Of a DNA stretch of 64,000 bases, positions 8,020-17,363 are shown in pieces; the stretch's first letter is position 1; each line of letters starts with the position of its first letter. The stretch is taken from the NCBI GenBank assembly GCA_965245735.1, contig CBDFAX010000005.1:26373-90372 (forward strand). Direction: 5' to 3'. The DNA is from Abiotrophia sp965245735. Its GTDB lineage: Bacteria > Bacillota > Bacilli > Lactobacillales > Aerococcaceae. The position numbers and the translations under genes are program-made. Below the pieces are notes generated by a model. It was not told the origin of the DNA. It made no database searches and saw nothing but the letters and a program-made list of their open reading frames with translations.

Positions 8020-9210
8020 ATGAGTAAGGAACTTGTTAAAGCAATGCAGGTTTTAGAAGAAGAAAAGGGGATTTCTCGTCAAATCATCAAAGAAGCCCTG
8101 GAATCTGCCTTAGCTCTAGCATATAAGAAAAATTATGACCAAGCCCAAAACGTGGAGGTCCAATTCGATGAGAATAAGGGCACCATTAAGGTCTACTCGG
8201 TTAAAGAAGTTGTAGAAACCAACTATGATTCGACCTTAGAAATCAGCCTAGAAGAAGCGCTCAAGATTAACCGCGCTTACGAAATTGGCGACAAAATCAA
8301 ATTCGAAGTGACACCTAAGGACTTCGGTCGTATTGCGACTCAGACAGCTAAGCACGTCATCATGCAGCGTATTCGTGAAGCTGAACGGGAGAATATCTTC
8401 GAGGAATTTAGCCAATATGTAGATGAAATCATGACCGGGACGGTAGAACGTCAAGATCACCGCTTTATCTACGTCAATATTGGCCGTGTGGAAGCTATCA
8501 TGCCACTTGGGGAACAAATCCCTAGTGAACAATTTGAACCTGATCAACGCATTAAGGTTTATGTAGCCAAGGTTGATAAGACAAGCAAGGGCCCACAAAT
8601 CGTAGTCAGCCGTGCACATAATGATTTCTTGCGCCGCCTCTTCGAACAGGAAGTACCAGAAATCTACGATGGTACGGTTGAAGTCATGGCCATCGCTCGT
8701 GAAGCAGGTGACCGTGCCAAGGTTGCAGTACGTTCACGTGATAAGAATATCGACCCAGTCGGGACCTGTGTGGGCCCACGAGGTCAACGTGTTCAAGCCA
8801 TCGTTAACGAACTCAACGGCGAGAATATGGACATCATCGAATGGAATGAAGATCCAGTTGTCTTCATCCAAAATGCTTTGAGTCCTGCTCAAGTTCTCAA
8901 GGTTGATTTCAACGAAGAAGCGCATGCCTGCATCGTGGTAGTACCGGATAACCAATTATCCTTGGCCATCGGTAAACGGGGTCAAAATGCCCGCCTCGCT
9001 GCTCGTTTGACGACCTATAAGATAGATATCAAGTCAGAATCTTCTTATGCTGATTACTTAAAAGAGCAAGCAGCCTTAGCGCTGGAGGCTCAAGCTGCAG
9101 CTGAAGCCGGTCAAGAGGATTTAGCAGAAGAACTTCCAGCTGAAACACTGGACCAAGCAGTTGAAGTAGAAGATCTAAAGCTTGAATCTGAACCTGCTGA
9201 CGAACAATAA
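8020..9210 (+). CDS. nusA: Transcription termination/antitermination protein NusA
   Basis: A 396-residue NusA. The N-terminal RNAP-binding domain (about 1-125) is followed by an S1 domain (about 135-200) and two KH domains (GPRGQRVQAIVNEL and AIGKRGQNARLAARL). An acidic tail rich in Glu and Ala extends from about 350, in place of the proteobacterial AR repeats. NusA enhances pausing and termination. It probably acts on the hairpin in its own leader at 7476. TGGAGG precedes ATG 8020. Confidence 0.97.
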   Translation: MSKELVKAMQVLEEEKGISRQIIKEALESALALAYKKNYDQAQNVEVQFDENKGTIKVYSVKEVVETNYDSTLEISLEEALKINRAYEIGDKIKFEVTPKDFGRIATQTAKHVIMQRIREAERENIFEEFSQYVDEIMTGTVERQDHRFIYVNIGRVEAIMPLGEQIPSEQFEPDQRIKVYVAKVDKTSKGPQIVVSRAHNDFLRRLFEQEVPEIYDGTVEVMAIAREAGDRAKVAVRSRDKNIDPVGTCVGPRGQRVQAIVNELNGENMDIIEWNEDPVVFIQNALSPAQVLKVDFNEEAHACIVVVPDNQLSLAIGKRGQNARLAARLTTYKIDIKSESSYADYLKEQAALALEAQAAAEAGQEDLAEELPAETLDQAVEVEDLKLESEPADEQ

Positions 9211-9233
9211 GGCTGAGCGAAGGAGGGGACCCG

Positions 9234-9539
9234 ATGCAAACGAAGAAACAGCAAGCACCCCGCAAGGTGCCAATGCGTAAATGTATTGTATCCCAGACTA
9301 TGTTCCCTAAGAAGGAACTGGTCCGGGTGGTCAAATCCAAAGAAGGGCAGATTTCGATTGATCCAAGTGGTCGTCAAAATGGTCGTGGTGCCTATATTGG
9401 CCTAGACCGTAATCTGGCCTTGGAAGCTAAGAAGAAACGGACCTTTGACCGTGCTTTCAGTATGAAAGTGGAAGACGCCTTCTACGATGAACTCTATGCC
9501 TATATTGATCATCAACAGGCGCGTAAAGAATTACTATGA
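9234..9539 (+). CDS. ylxR: YlxR family RNA-binding protein
   Basis: A 101-residue protein with the YlxR core: PMRKCIVSQTMFPKKEL near the N-terminus, then DPSGRQNGRGAYI. The family (DUF448, RnpM) binds RNA; in B. subtilis it has been linked to RNase P and metabolic regulation. GAAGGAGG precedes ATG 9234. The stop overlaps the next start (ATGA at 9536), which indicates coupling. Confidence 0.93.
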   Translation: MQTKKQQAPRKVPMRKCIVSQTMFPKKELVRVVKSKEGQISIDPSGRQNGRGAYIGLDRNLALEAKKKRTFDRAFSMKVEDAFYDELYAYIDHQQARKELL

Positions 9540-9832
9540 CACCAGAACAAAAGAAACTGAACATGTTAGGTCTGGCCAACCGGTCGGGTAACCTGATTAG
9601 TGGTGACGAACTCGTTGAGAAAGCCATTAAACGCGGGCGTGTGGCCTTGGTCATCTGTGCCCAAGACGCTAGTGACGCTACCCGCGCACGTTATCAGGAT
9701 TGGTCCCAGCGCTATCATGTTCCACTAGAAATGACATTTAACCGAGAACAAATCAGTCACGCTGTGGGAAAGACGCGTTCGATAGTGGCCATCACCAACC
9801 AGGGAATGGCTAAGACCTATCTTTCCTATTAG
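9536..9832 (+). CDS. ylxQ: L7Ae-family ribosomal/K-turn-binding protein YlxQ
   Basis: A 98-residue L7Ae/L30e/S12e-fold protein (GLANRSGNLISGDELVEKAI, then ALVICAQDAS). YlxQ-type proteins bind kink-turn RNA. Fourth gene of the nusA operon, overlapping ylxR by four bases. Confidence 0.9.
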   Translation: MTPEQKKLNMLGLANRSGNLISGDELVEKAIKRGRVALVICAQDASDATRARYQDWSQRYHVPLEMTFNREQISHAVGKTRSIVAITNQGMAKTYLSY

Positions 9833-9870
9833 CCCTACTGACCAATTCTTAGGAATAGGAAGGTGAGACA

Positions 9871-12171
9871 ATGACAGTTAGTCGCGTATATGAATTTGCT
9901 AAAGCACATAATATGAGCTCCAAGGCTGTATTAGAATTGGCAAAGAAAAATGGTATTGAATTCAATAGCCATATGTCCTCTATGACTGAGGGCCAAACTC
10001 AAGAACTGGAACGCTTATTGCGTCAACCAAAGGCTGCACCAGCAGAGAAAGCAGCATCTAAACCAAAACAACAAGACAAGCCCGCGCCTAAGGCTAAGCC
10101 TGAAGCTAAGCAAGGCCATAAACAGTCTGATAACAAAGGCCAAAATCAAGCCCACCAAGGTCACAAGCAAGCTAAGAAGCCACATGGCCAAGAGTCTGCT
10201 AAAAACCACGAAGGCCAAGCCAAGGCTAAGCCTGAAGGCAACCGCCACAATGGCCAACAGTCTAACAACCAAAATCAACGTCATAACCAAGCAGACTTTG
10301 ATTCTAACCGCCGAGGTGGTGGTAGTCGTCGTAAGAACCGTGGCCGTCACAACCGTCAAAATGCTAACGTGACCGAATCCAAAGGGATTACTGCTCGTAA
10401 GCATAAGGAATTGCCAGAGAAGTTAGTCTACACGGAAGGCATGAATATCCAAGAGATTGCTAAACTCTTCCACCGTGACGCCAGTGAAATCATCAAGAAG
10501 CTCCTCATGTTAGGGGTTATGGCTAACCAAAACCAAGCACTTTCCAAGGAAGTTATTGAATTAATTGCCATGGAATATGGGGTAGAAGCGGAAGAAAAAG
10601 TGGTCATTGATAATGCTGACTTGGAACGTCACTTCGCCCAAGAAGAAATTAAGCCTGAAAACTTAGTAACACGTCCACCAGTTGTCACCATTATGGGTCA
10701 CGTCGACCATGGTAAGACTACTCTCTTAGACCAATTGCGTAACACCAATGTCTCTGAAGGCGAAGCCGGCGGGATTACCCAGCATATCGGGGCCTACCAA
10801 GTGAAGATTAACGACAAGTTAATTACCTTCTTGGATACACCTGGTCACGAGGCCTTTACCACTATGCGTGCCCGTGGTGCGGATGTGACTGACATCACCA
10901 TCATCGTGGTTGCAGCGGATGACGGCGTCATGCCACAAACAGTTGAAGCTATTAACCACGCTAAGGCAGCAGATGTTCCAATCATTGTAGCTATTAACAA
11001 GATTGATAAGCCAGGGGCTAACCCTGATCGCGTCATGCAAGAATTAACCGAGCACGGCTTGATTCCAGAAGCATGGGGTGGGGAAACTATCTTCGTGCCA
11101 ATTTCTGCTAAGTTCAATCAAAACATTGAAGAACTCTTAGAAATGATTCTCTTGGTTTCTGAAGTGGAAGAATTGAAGGCTGATCCTCAACGATTGGCTA
11201 TCGGGACCGTTATCGAAGCCCGTTTAGATAAGTCTCAAGGTTCAACTGCAACCCTCTTGGTACAACAAGGGACCCTTCATGTTGGCGATCCGATTGTAGT
11301 CGGGAATGCCTTCGGTAAAGTTCGTACCATGGTTAATGACGCGGGTCGTCGCATTCGCCAAGCAGGTCCAGCAACGCCAGTTGAAATTACTGGTTTGAAT
11401 GACGCGCCGCAAGCGGGTGACCTCTTTGTAGTCTTCCCAGATGAAAAATCTGCTCGTGCGGCAGGTGAAGAACGTGCTAAGCGTGCTCAATTGGCTATGC
11501 GTGACCTTAAGAAGAAGGTGACCTTGGACAACTTGTTCGAGAGCCTGCAAGAAGGCGAGCTCAAGTCTGTTAATGTCATCATCAAAGGGGACGTGCAAGG
11601 TTCCGTTGAAGCCTTGTCCGCTAGTCTTCAGAAGATTGATGTTGAAGGCGTCCGCGTAGACATTATCCACCAAGCGGTAGGTGCCATCAACGAAAGTGAT
11701 ATTACCCTAGCTCAAGCTTCAGGTGCTATTGTTATCGGCTTTAACGTACGTCCTACGCCACAAGCTCGTTCCTTGGCCAACGATAATGAAATCGACATCC
11801 GCCTCCACCGCATTATTTATAATGTCATCGAGGAAATCGAAACAGCCATGAAGGGTATGTTGGATCCTGAGTACGTGGAAGAAATTACCGGTCAAGTGGT
11901 TGTACGTGAAACCTTCGTCGTTTCGAAGGTTGGGACCATTGCAGGTTCCTATGTCTTGGATGGTTTCATCCAACGTAACAGCAAGGTTCGGATTATCCGT
12001 GATAACATTGTCATCTATGAAGGCGAACTAGCTAGCCTCAAACGCTTCAAAGACGATGCCAAAGAAGTATCTAAGGGCTTTGAGTGCGGGATTATGATTG
12101 AAAACTATAACGACATTAAGATTGACGACATCATCGAACCATACCGTATGGTTGAAGTTAAACGTAGCTAG
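9871..12171 (+). CDS. infB: Translation initiation factor IF-2
   Basis: A 766-residue IF-2. A basic, Gln/Lys-rich, low-complexity region (about residues 50-170, with repeated GHKQ and AKPE units) precedes the G domain. The G domain has GHVDHGKTTLLD (G1), DTPGHEAF (G3) and NKIDKPGA (G4). Domains II-IV bind fMet-tRNA and the ribosome. GAAGGTGAGA precedes ATG 9871. The N-terminal extension is the species-variable part. Only one in-frame start with a good binding site was seen. Confidence 0.97.
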   Translation: MTVSRVYEFAKAHNMSSKAVLELAKKNGIEFNSHMSSMTEGQTQELERLLRQPKAAPAEKAASKPKQQDKPAPKAKPEAKQGHKQSDNKGQNQAHQGHKQAKKPHGQESAKNHEGQAKAKPEGNRHNGQQSNNQNQRHNQADFDSNRRGGGSRRKNRGRHNRQNANVTESKGITARKHKELPEKLVYTEGMNIQEIAKLFHRDASEIIKKLLMLGVMANQNQALSKEVIELIAMEYGVEAEEKVVIDNADLERHFAQEEIKPENLVTRPPVVTIMGHVDHGKTTLLDQLRNTNVSEGEAGGITQHIGAYQVKINDKLITFLDTPGHEAFTTMRARGADVTDITIIVVAADDGVMPQTVEAINHAKAADVPIIVAINKIDKPGANPDRVMQELTEHGLIPEAWGGETIFVPISAKFNQNIEELLEMILLVSEVEELKADPQRLAIGTVIEARLDKSQGSTATLLVQQGTLHVGDPIVVGNAFGKVRTMVNDAGRRIRQAGPATPVEITGLNDAPQAGDLFVVFPDEKSARAAGEERAKRAQLAMRDLKKKVTLDNLFESLQEGELKSVNVIIKGDVQGSVEALSASLQKIDVEGVRVDIIHQAVGAINESDITLAQASGAIVIGFNVRPTPQARSLANDNEIDIRLHRIIYNVIEEIETAMKGMLDPEYVEEITGQVVVRETFVVSKVGTIAGSYVLDGFIQRNSKVRIIRDNIVIYEGELASLKRFKDDAKEVSKGFECGIMIENYNDIKIDDIIEPYRMVEVKRS

Positions 12172-12185
12172 GAGGGAGCAAGCCT

Positions 12186-12545
12186 ATGGCAAACTATCGT
12201 GTAGGCCGTGTCCGCCAAGAAATTATGCGTGAAGTCAACCGCATTTTGCTACGCGAAGCCAAAGATCCGCGTATCGAAGGGGTGACCATTACCGATGTGG
12301 ATTTAACAGGCGACTTGCAACAGGCGACCATCTTCTACTCAACACTGAGTGATAAAGCTGGTGAGCGTCAGAAGACGGAAGCAGGGCTCAAGGCAGTAAC
12401 AGGTCTGGTTCGCAGTGAACTGGGCAAGGTCCTCAAGCTCTACAAGACACCTGAAATCCGTTTCGAACGTGACCGTTCAGTGGACTACGGAAATCGTATT
12501 GATCAATTACTCAACCAAATTCATCAACAAGATCAAGCAGAATAA
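12186..12545 (+). CDS. rbfA: Ribosome-binding factor A
   Basis: A 119-residue KH-type protein (REVNRILLREAKDPRI; TPEIRFERDRSVDYGNRI) that helps 16S 5'-end maturation. Last gene of the nusA-infB operon. AGGAGGGAGC precedes ATG 12186, and a strong terminator follows. Confidence 0.96.
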   Translation: MANYRVGRVRQEIMREVNRILLREAKDPRIEGVTITDVDLTGDLQQATIFYSTLSDKAGERQKTEAGLKAVTGLVRSELGKVLKLYKTPEIRFERDRSVDYGNRIDQLLNQIHQQDQAE

Positions 12546-12549
12546 GCCA

Positions 12550-12579
12550 AAGAGACTAGGTTAGCCTAGTCTCTTTTTT
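12550..12579 (+). terminator. Rho-independent terminator of the nusA-infB operon
   Basis: AGAGACTAGG and CCTAGTCTCT form a perfect 10-bp stem with loop TTAG, followed by a T-run. Confidence 0.92.
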
Positions 12580-12626
12580 GATGGGTCAAAAAGTGACCTA
12601 GTCAGCACAAGTATAAAGAGGGCGAC

Positions 12627-12655
12627 TTGTTTAACTAGTCTATTTAACCTATAAT
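12627..12655 (+). promoter_or_regulatory. Promoter of ppc
   Basis: TTGTTT, a 17-base spacer and TATAAT, 39 bases before the GTG start of ppc. Confidence 0.75.
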
Positions 12656-12693
12656 AAGAGTTAGATATTTTTGCCAAAGAGAAGGTGACATCC

Positions 12694-15381
12694 GTGAATA
12701 TTGAAAATCAGATTCAACAGAGTCAAGTTACGCATTTATCTCAGCTTCTTACAGATGCTCTTGAGCGAGCCTTTACTTCCATGACCTCACCCCAGCAGCA
12801 AGCCTTATTAGCCAAGCTTAAGAATTTAGCGGATCAAGGGGACTACTCGGCTTATGTGGCAGCTATTCAGCCACTGGCTGAAGAAGATTTAGCGCTAGTA
12901 GCCCGTTACTTCTCGGCCTTGCCATTTCTGATTAACATCGCAGAAGACGTGGAGTTGGCTAGTCAGATCAAAATGAAACGTTGTCGTCACACTGATTTTC
13001 AAGGGGAGTTGCCGGCTACATTGGCTGCCATCAAGCAAGCAGGCAAGGGACAAGTTCTTGAACGTCCCATGACCATTGAGCCAGTCTTAACGGCTCATCC
13101 TACTCAGGTTCAACGTAAGTCCATGCTAGATCTCATGGATAAGCTTTATGGCCTTTTAAGGGATTATCGCAACACCAGACCTGAATTTTTAGACCGACAA
13201 GCTTGGCAACACGAGCTTGAAGCCGTCATTGAAATTATCTTAGGAACAGATTTGATTCGCGAACAGAAGCTACAAGTCGCAAATGAAATCGCCAATGTCA
13301 TGACCTATTATCAGAAATCTCTGATTGAAAGTATCACAGATATTACCCTTAATTATCGCCAAGCCCTGTCTGCTTTAGAGATAGAGCCTCAGCAAGCTCT
13401 GCCAATTACCATGGGCATGTGGATTGGTGGGGATCGGGATGGCAACCCTTATGTGACTGCGGAAACCTTACGCCTGACCGCCCACATTCAATCACAAGTT
13501 ATCTTAGACCATTACTTAAACAGCCTGGACCAGCTTTATCGCCGCTATTCTTTCTCTAGTGATTTAGTGTCTGTGACCCCAGAATTGGCTGCTTTAGCAG
13601 AAGTTTCTGAAGATTACTCTATTTTCCGCCAGAAGGAACCTTATCGTAAGGCCTTAAACACCATTAAGAATCGCCTTTGTGCTAGCAAATCCTTAATTTT
13701 AGGGGAGGATTCTCAGCCTCAAGTCCAAGCCTATCCAGATGCCGAGACCTTCAAGGCTGACTTAAACCTTGTCTTAGAGGCGCTTATAGCCGATGGCAAG
13801 GAAGCACACACATTAGCTCCGCTAGAATCCTTAATTGTCTGTGTAGAAGTATTTGGTTTCCATTTAGCCAGTATCGACCTAAGACAAGACTCCAGTATCA
13901 ATGAGGCCTGCGTGGCTGAATTATTGGCACAATCCAAGGTTGAGGAAAATTATAGTCAGCTAGATGAAGCAAGCAAAATCCAGTGCCTATTACACCAGTT
14001 AACCCAAGAACCTCGTCGCTTATCGAGCGCCTTAAATCAACCATCAGATATTCTGAGACGTGAGATGGCTATTTATCAAGCCGTCGCTGACCTACAAAAT
14101 CGTTTGGGCCACCGCATCATCAAACGCCACATTATTTCTCATACTACTTCCGTTTCTGACTTGTTAGAGTTGGCGTTGCTCTTCAAGGAAGTAGGCTTAA
14201 TCGGTCCTGACTGGGCACATGTCCAACTAGTGCCACTCTTCGAGACCATTGAAGACTTGGAAGAATCCTTGGACGTCATGACCACTTATTTAGCTTTACC
14301 AGTTGTTCAGAAATGGCTAGAAAGCCAAGATTGGTGTCAGGAAATTATGCTAGGCTATTCGGATTCCAACAAGGACGGGGGTTACCTTGCTTCTGGCTGG
14401 GCTCTCTATCTAGCACAGAATAAATTAACCCGTTTAGGTAAGGAAGAGGGCATTACCATTAGTTTCTTCCACGGTCGTGGGGGAACCGTCGGACGTGGCG
14501 GTGGGCCAAGTTATGAGGCCATTATGTCGCAACCTATTGGGACGATTAACCGCCTCATGCGGGTAACAGAGCAGGGCGAAGTCATTGGGACCAAGTATGG
14601 TAATCCTGACACAGCCTATTATCAATTAGAAAACATGTTAGTGGCCTCCTTGTCTCACGTCTTGTTAGCCCATGAAGTTCAGGATAGCAAACCTTATGAA
14701 GCAGTTATGAATCGCTTGGTTGATTGGAGCTATCAAGCCTATCGTCAATTAGTCTTTGGAACTCCTGGCTTCTCCGATTTCTTCTTCCAAGCAACGCCAA
14801 TTAAGGAAGTTAGCCAACTTAATATTGGCTCTCGTCCTGCCTCACGTAAGAAGGTGACCGATATTGATGGTCTGCGGGCTATACCTTGGGTCTTCTCTTG
14901 GTCACAGAGTCGCATGATGTTCCCAGGTTGGTATGGTGTAGGAACTGCCTTCCAAGTTTTTATTGAAGAAGACCCTAGTCATTTAGCTTTATTGCAAGAA
15001 ATGTATGCAGAATGGCCATTCTTCCGGGCCTTACTGTCTAATGTAGACATGGTCTTGGCTAAGTCTGATATGGAAGTGGCGCGTTACTATAGCCAACTAG
15101 TTGAGGATGATAATGGTCAAGCCATCTTCCAAATCTTAGAAGCAGAGTGGCAACGCACCAAGGATCTCCTCTTACAAATAGAAGGGGAAGCTCAGCTATT
15201 GGCGCAAAATAATTACCTGCGTGATTCCTTAGCCATGCGTCTGCCATACTTCAATGCCCTCAATTACTTGCAGGTGGAACTGATTAGACGGTCTCGTCAA
15301 GAACCGCTCAGTCCTTTGGCTAGCAAGATTCTGCACATTACCATTAATGGGATTGCGACTGGCTTGCGTAACTCTGGTTGA
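12694..15381 (+). CDS. ppc: Phosphoenolpyruvate carboxylase
   Basis: An enzyme of about 895 residues that carboxylates PEP to oxaloacetate, an anaplerotic step. VLTAHPTQVQRKS (His135), MWIGGDRDGNPYVT, GYSDSNKDGGYL and FFHGRGGTVGRGGGP are the conserved catalytic and PEP/bicarbonate-binding segments. The start is GTG 12694, placed 6 bases after AAGGTG; the GTG at 12685 lies within that binding site. The gene is monocistronic with its own promoter. A lactic-acid-type bacterium would use it to supply aspartate-family precursors. Confidence 0.97.
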   Translation: MNIENQIQQSQVTHLSQLLTDALERAFTSMTSPQQQALLAKLKNLADQGDYSAYVAAIQPLAEEDLALVARYFSALPFLINIAEDVELASQIKMKRCRHTDFQGELPATLAAIKQAGKGQVLERPMTIEPVLTAHPTQVQRKSMLDLMDKLYGLLRDYRNTRPEFLDRQAWQHELEAVIEIILGTDLIREQKLQVANEIANVMTYYQKSLIESITDITLNYRQALSALEIEPQQALPITMGMWIGGDRDGNPYVTAETLRLTAHIQSQVILDHYLNSLDQLYRRYSFSSDLVSVTPELAALAEVSEDYSIFRQKEPYRKALNTIKNRLCASKSLILGEDSQPQVQAYPDAETFKADLNLVLEALIADGKEAHTLAPLESLIVCVEVFGFHLASIDLRQDSSINEACVAELLAQSKVEENYSQLDEASKIQCLLHQLTQEPRRLSSALNQPSDILRREMAIYQAVADLQNRLGHRIIKRHIISHTTSVSDLLELALLFKEVGLIGPDWAHVQLVPLFETIEDLEESLDVMTTYLALPVVQKWLESQDWCQEIMLGYSDSNKDGGYLASGWALYLAQNKLTRLGKEEGITISFFHGRGGTVGRGGGPSYEAIMSQPIGTINRLMRVTEQGEVIGTKYGNPDTAYYQLENMLVASLSHVLLAHEVQDSKPYEAVMNRLVDWSYQAYRQLVFGTPGFSDFFFQATPIKEVSQLNIGSRPASRKKVTDIDGLRAIPWVFSWSQSRMMFPGWYGVGTAFQVFIEEDPSHLALLQEMYAEWPFFRALLSNVDMVLAKSDMEVARYYSQLVEDDNGQAIFQILEAEWQRTKDLLLQIEGEAQLLAQNNYLRDSLAMRLPYFNALNYLQVELIRRSRQEPLSPLASKILHITINGIATGLRNSG

Positions 15382-15438
15382 TGGCACTTCTCAAGCCCTT
15401 ATCTAAGCCCTTTGTTAGTCTTTTGGCCTTAAATCTGA

Positions 15439-15444
15439 TATAAT
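15439..15444 (+). promoter_or_regulatory. -10 element before truB
   Basis: A perfect TATAAT 36 bases before truB. No -35 of quality is found at 17 bases. It probably drives truB-ribF-hemW-yitT. Confidence 0.5.
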
Positions 15445-15479
15445 AAATCGTTATGAAATTTAAAGGAGCGTCGCACACT

Positions 15480-16409
15480 ATGTATCACGGAATCTTGGTA
15501 ATTAATAAACCAGTTGGCATGACCAGTCACGATGTTGTCTTTAAATTACGCAAAATTCTCAGAACGAAACGCATTGGACACACCGGTACTTTGGACCCTA
15601 ACGTGGCGGGCGTCTTAGTTTGTTGTATTGGCCAAGCAACTAAGTTAGTAGAAGACCTCATGGATGGTCAAAAGGGCTACCGGGGTGAAATCACCTTGGG
15701 TTTTTCTACCGAGACAGAAGATGCGGATGGAGCGACTGTCGAGCGTAAGCGACTTGAAGAGCCAGTGTCTGATGCCACAATTGATGCCGCCATGGCAACT
15801 TTTCTAGGAGAGATTGTTCAAATTCCGCCTTATTACTCAGCCGTTAAAGTAGGCGGCAAGCGTCTCTATGAATATGCGCGTGCAGGTCAGCAAGTAGAGC
15901 GCCCGCGCCGAATAGCTCGGATTGATCGCTTTGAACGACTAGGGGCCAGTGAATTCGACCCACAAGAAGGCCTACAACACTGGTCTTTTGATGTCCAATG
16001 CGGCAAGGGAACCTATGTAAGAACCCTAGCAGTTGATCTAGGCGCTAAGCTAGGCTATCCAAGTCACATGTCTCAACTGGTTCGCTACATGACGGGTGGC
16101 TATAGCTTGTCTCAGGCCCATAGCCTAGAAGAAGTAGCCCAAGCGGCAGATCAAGGGCGAGTTAGCCATATCCTAGTCCCGCTGGATCAAGCAATCAACT
16201 TCTGCCCACATTACCACTTGCAAGATTCAGAGTGGCCCATAGTCAAGAATGGGCAGGTTGTGCCAAGCGCGGCCTTTAGCCAAACTATTAAACAGGCTAC
16301 CGCTTGCTACTACCAAGGCAAAGTTCGTGCCATTTACGGGCCACATCCAAGCAAAGCTGGTATGGTCAAGCCCTTGAAGATGTTTACCTATGAAGAGGAG
16401 TCACGATAG
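15480..16409 (+). CDS. truB: tRNA pseudouridine(55) synthase TruB
   Basis: A 309-residue synthase that forms pseudouridine 55 in the tRNA T-loop. GHTGTLDPNVAGVL holds the catalytic Asp, and KGTYVRTLAVDLG is the second signature. ATG 15480 follows AAAGGAGCG by 9 bases; an in-frame ATG at 15453 lies upstream of that site and is rejected. It begins the order truB-ribF-hemW-yitT. Confidence 0.96.
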   Translation: MYHGILVINKPVGMTSHDVVFKLRKILRTKRIGHTGTLDPNVAGVLVCCIGQATKLVEDLMDGQKGYRGEITLGFSTETEDADGATVERKRLEEPVSDATIDAAMATFLGEIVQIPPYYSAVKVGGKRLYEYARAGQQVERPRRIARIDRFERLGASEFDPQEGLQHWSFDVQCGKGTYVRTLAVDLGAKLGYPSHMSQLVRYMTGGYSLSQAHSLEEVAQAADQGRVSHILVPLDQAINFCPHYHLQDSEWPIVKNGQVVPSAAFSQTIKQATACYYQGKVRAIYGPHPSKAGMVKPLKMFTYEEESR

Positions 16410-16414
16410 ACAAC

Positions 16415-17362
16415 ATGGAAATTATTCGTATACACCACCCAAATCTTCCGCAACTTAAGGGGCCCATTGTCTTGGTTTTAGGATTCTTCGATGGCGTGCA
16501 TCGGGGACATCAGGCTGTCATTCAAGCCGGACGTCGAGAGGCCGACCGCTTAGGCCTGCCTTTGGCGGTCATGACCTTCAACCAACATCCAAAAATCGTA
16601 TACAGTCGATTGACAGCTGCTGAAATGGATTACCTGTCAGACTTAGACCGTAAGATGGAATTGCTTGAAGCTAATCAGGTGGACATGGTCTTCTTAGTAG
16701 ACTTTACCTATCCCTTTGGCTCCCAGTCTCCTCAAGCTTTTGTTGAAAAATACATTGTCGGCCTTAAGGCTCAGGTGGTGGTAGCAGGTTTTGACTATAC
16801 TTATGGTCCTAAAGAAGAAGCCAACATGTCCACCTTACCGCAACACGCAGCTGGTCGCTTCCAAATTATTGAAGTGCCTGAACTGGTGCTTAATCAGGAA
16901 AAAATCGGCTCGACACCCATTCGGGAACTCTTAAGAGAAGGAAAAATAGATGAGGCCAATTTGGCTCTAGGCTATGTCTACGAGACCAGCGGTGTGGTCG
17001 TTCATGGTGAGAAGCGTGGGCGAACCATTGGCTTTCCAACGGCTAATATTCGTCCCCAAGCTGACCAAGTCCAACCAGGGCCGGGTATCTATGTGGTCGA
17101 GATTCAAGTCAATGGCATTTGGCATCAAGGCATGGCTTCGATTGGCTATAATGTGACCTTTGAGACGGAGACAGGTCTGACCTGCGAGGTGCATATTTTT
17201 AACTTCAACCAGCTCATTTATGGTGAGACCGTTAAAGTTCGTTGGCATCACTATCTACGTGGCGAAGTTAAATTTGAATCGGTTCAGGGCCTAATTCAAC
17301 AACTGCAGGCTGACCAAGCAGCCTCGCAAGCTTACTTCCAGCAAATTAATAAGGAGGGTTAG
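16415..17362 (+). CDS. ribF: Bifunctional riboflavin kinase/FAD synthetase
   Basis: A 315-residue RibF. The N-terminal nucleotidyltransferase (FFDGVHRGHQ, residues about 24-33) makes FAD; the C-terminal riboflavin kinase has GRTIGFPTANI. It starts 5 bases after truB stops. The nearest binding site, GAGGAG, lies inside truB about 14 bases before ATG 16415, so coupling to truB translation is likely. Confidence 0.95.
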   Translation: MEIIRIHHPNLPQLKGPIVLVLGFFDGVHRGHQAVIQAGRREADRLGLPLAVMTFNQHPKIVYSRLTAAEMDYLSDLDRKMELLEANQVDMVFLVDFTYPFGSQSPQAFVEKYIVGLKAQVVVAGFDYTYGPKEEANMSTLPQHAAGRFQIIEVPELVLNQEKIGSTPIRELLREGKIDEANLALGYVYETSGVVVHGEKRGRTIGFPTANIRPQADQVQPGPGIYVVEIQVNGIWHQGMASIGYNVTFETETGLTCEVHIFNFNQLIYGETVKVRWHHYLRGEVKFESVQGLIQQLQADQAASQAYFQQINKEG

Positions 17363-17363
17363 C

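Noticed and set aside
10015..10404. Hydrophobic frame on the minus strand opposite infB
   Set aside because: It is the mirror of the low-complexity basic region of IF-2 and has no binding site.
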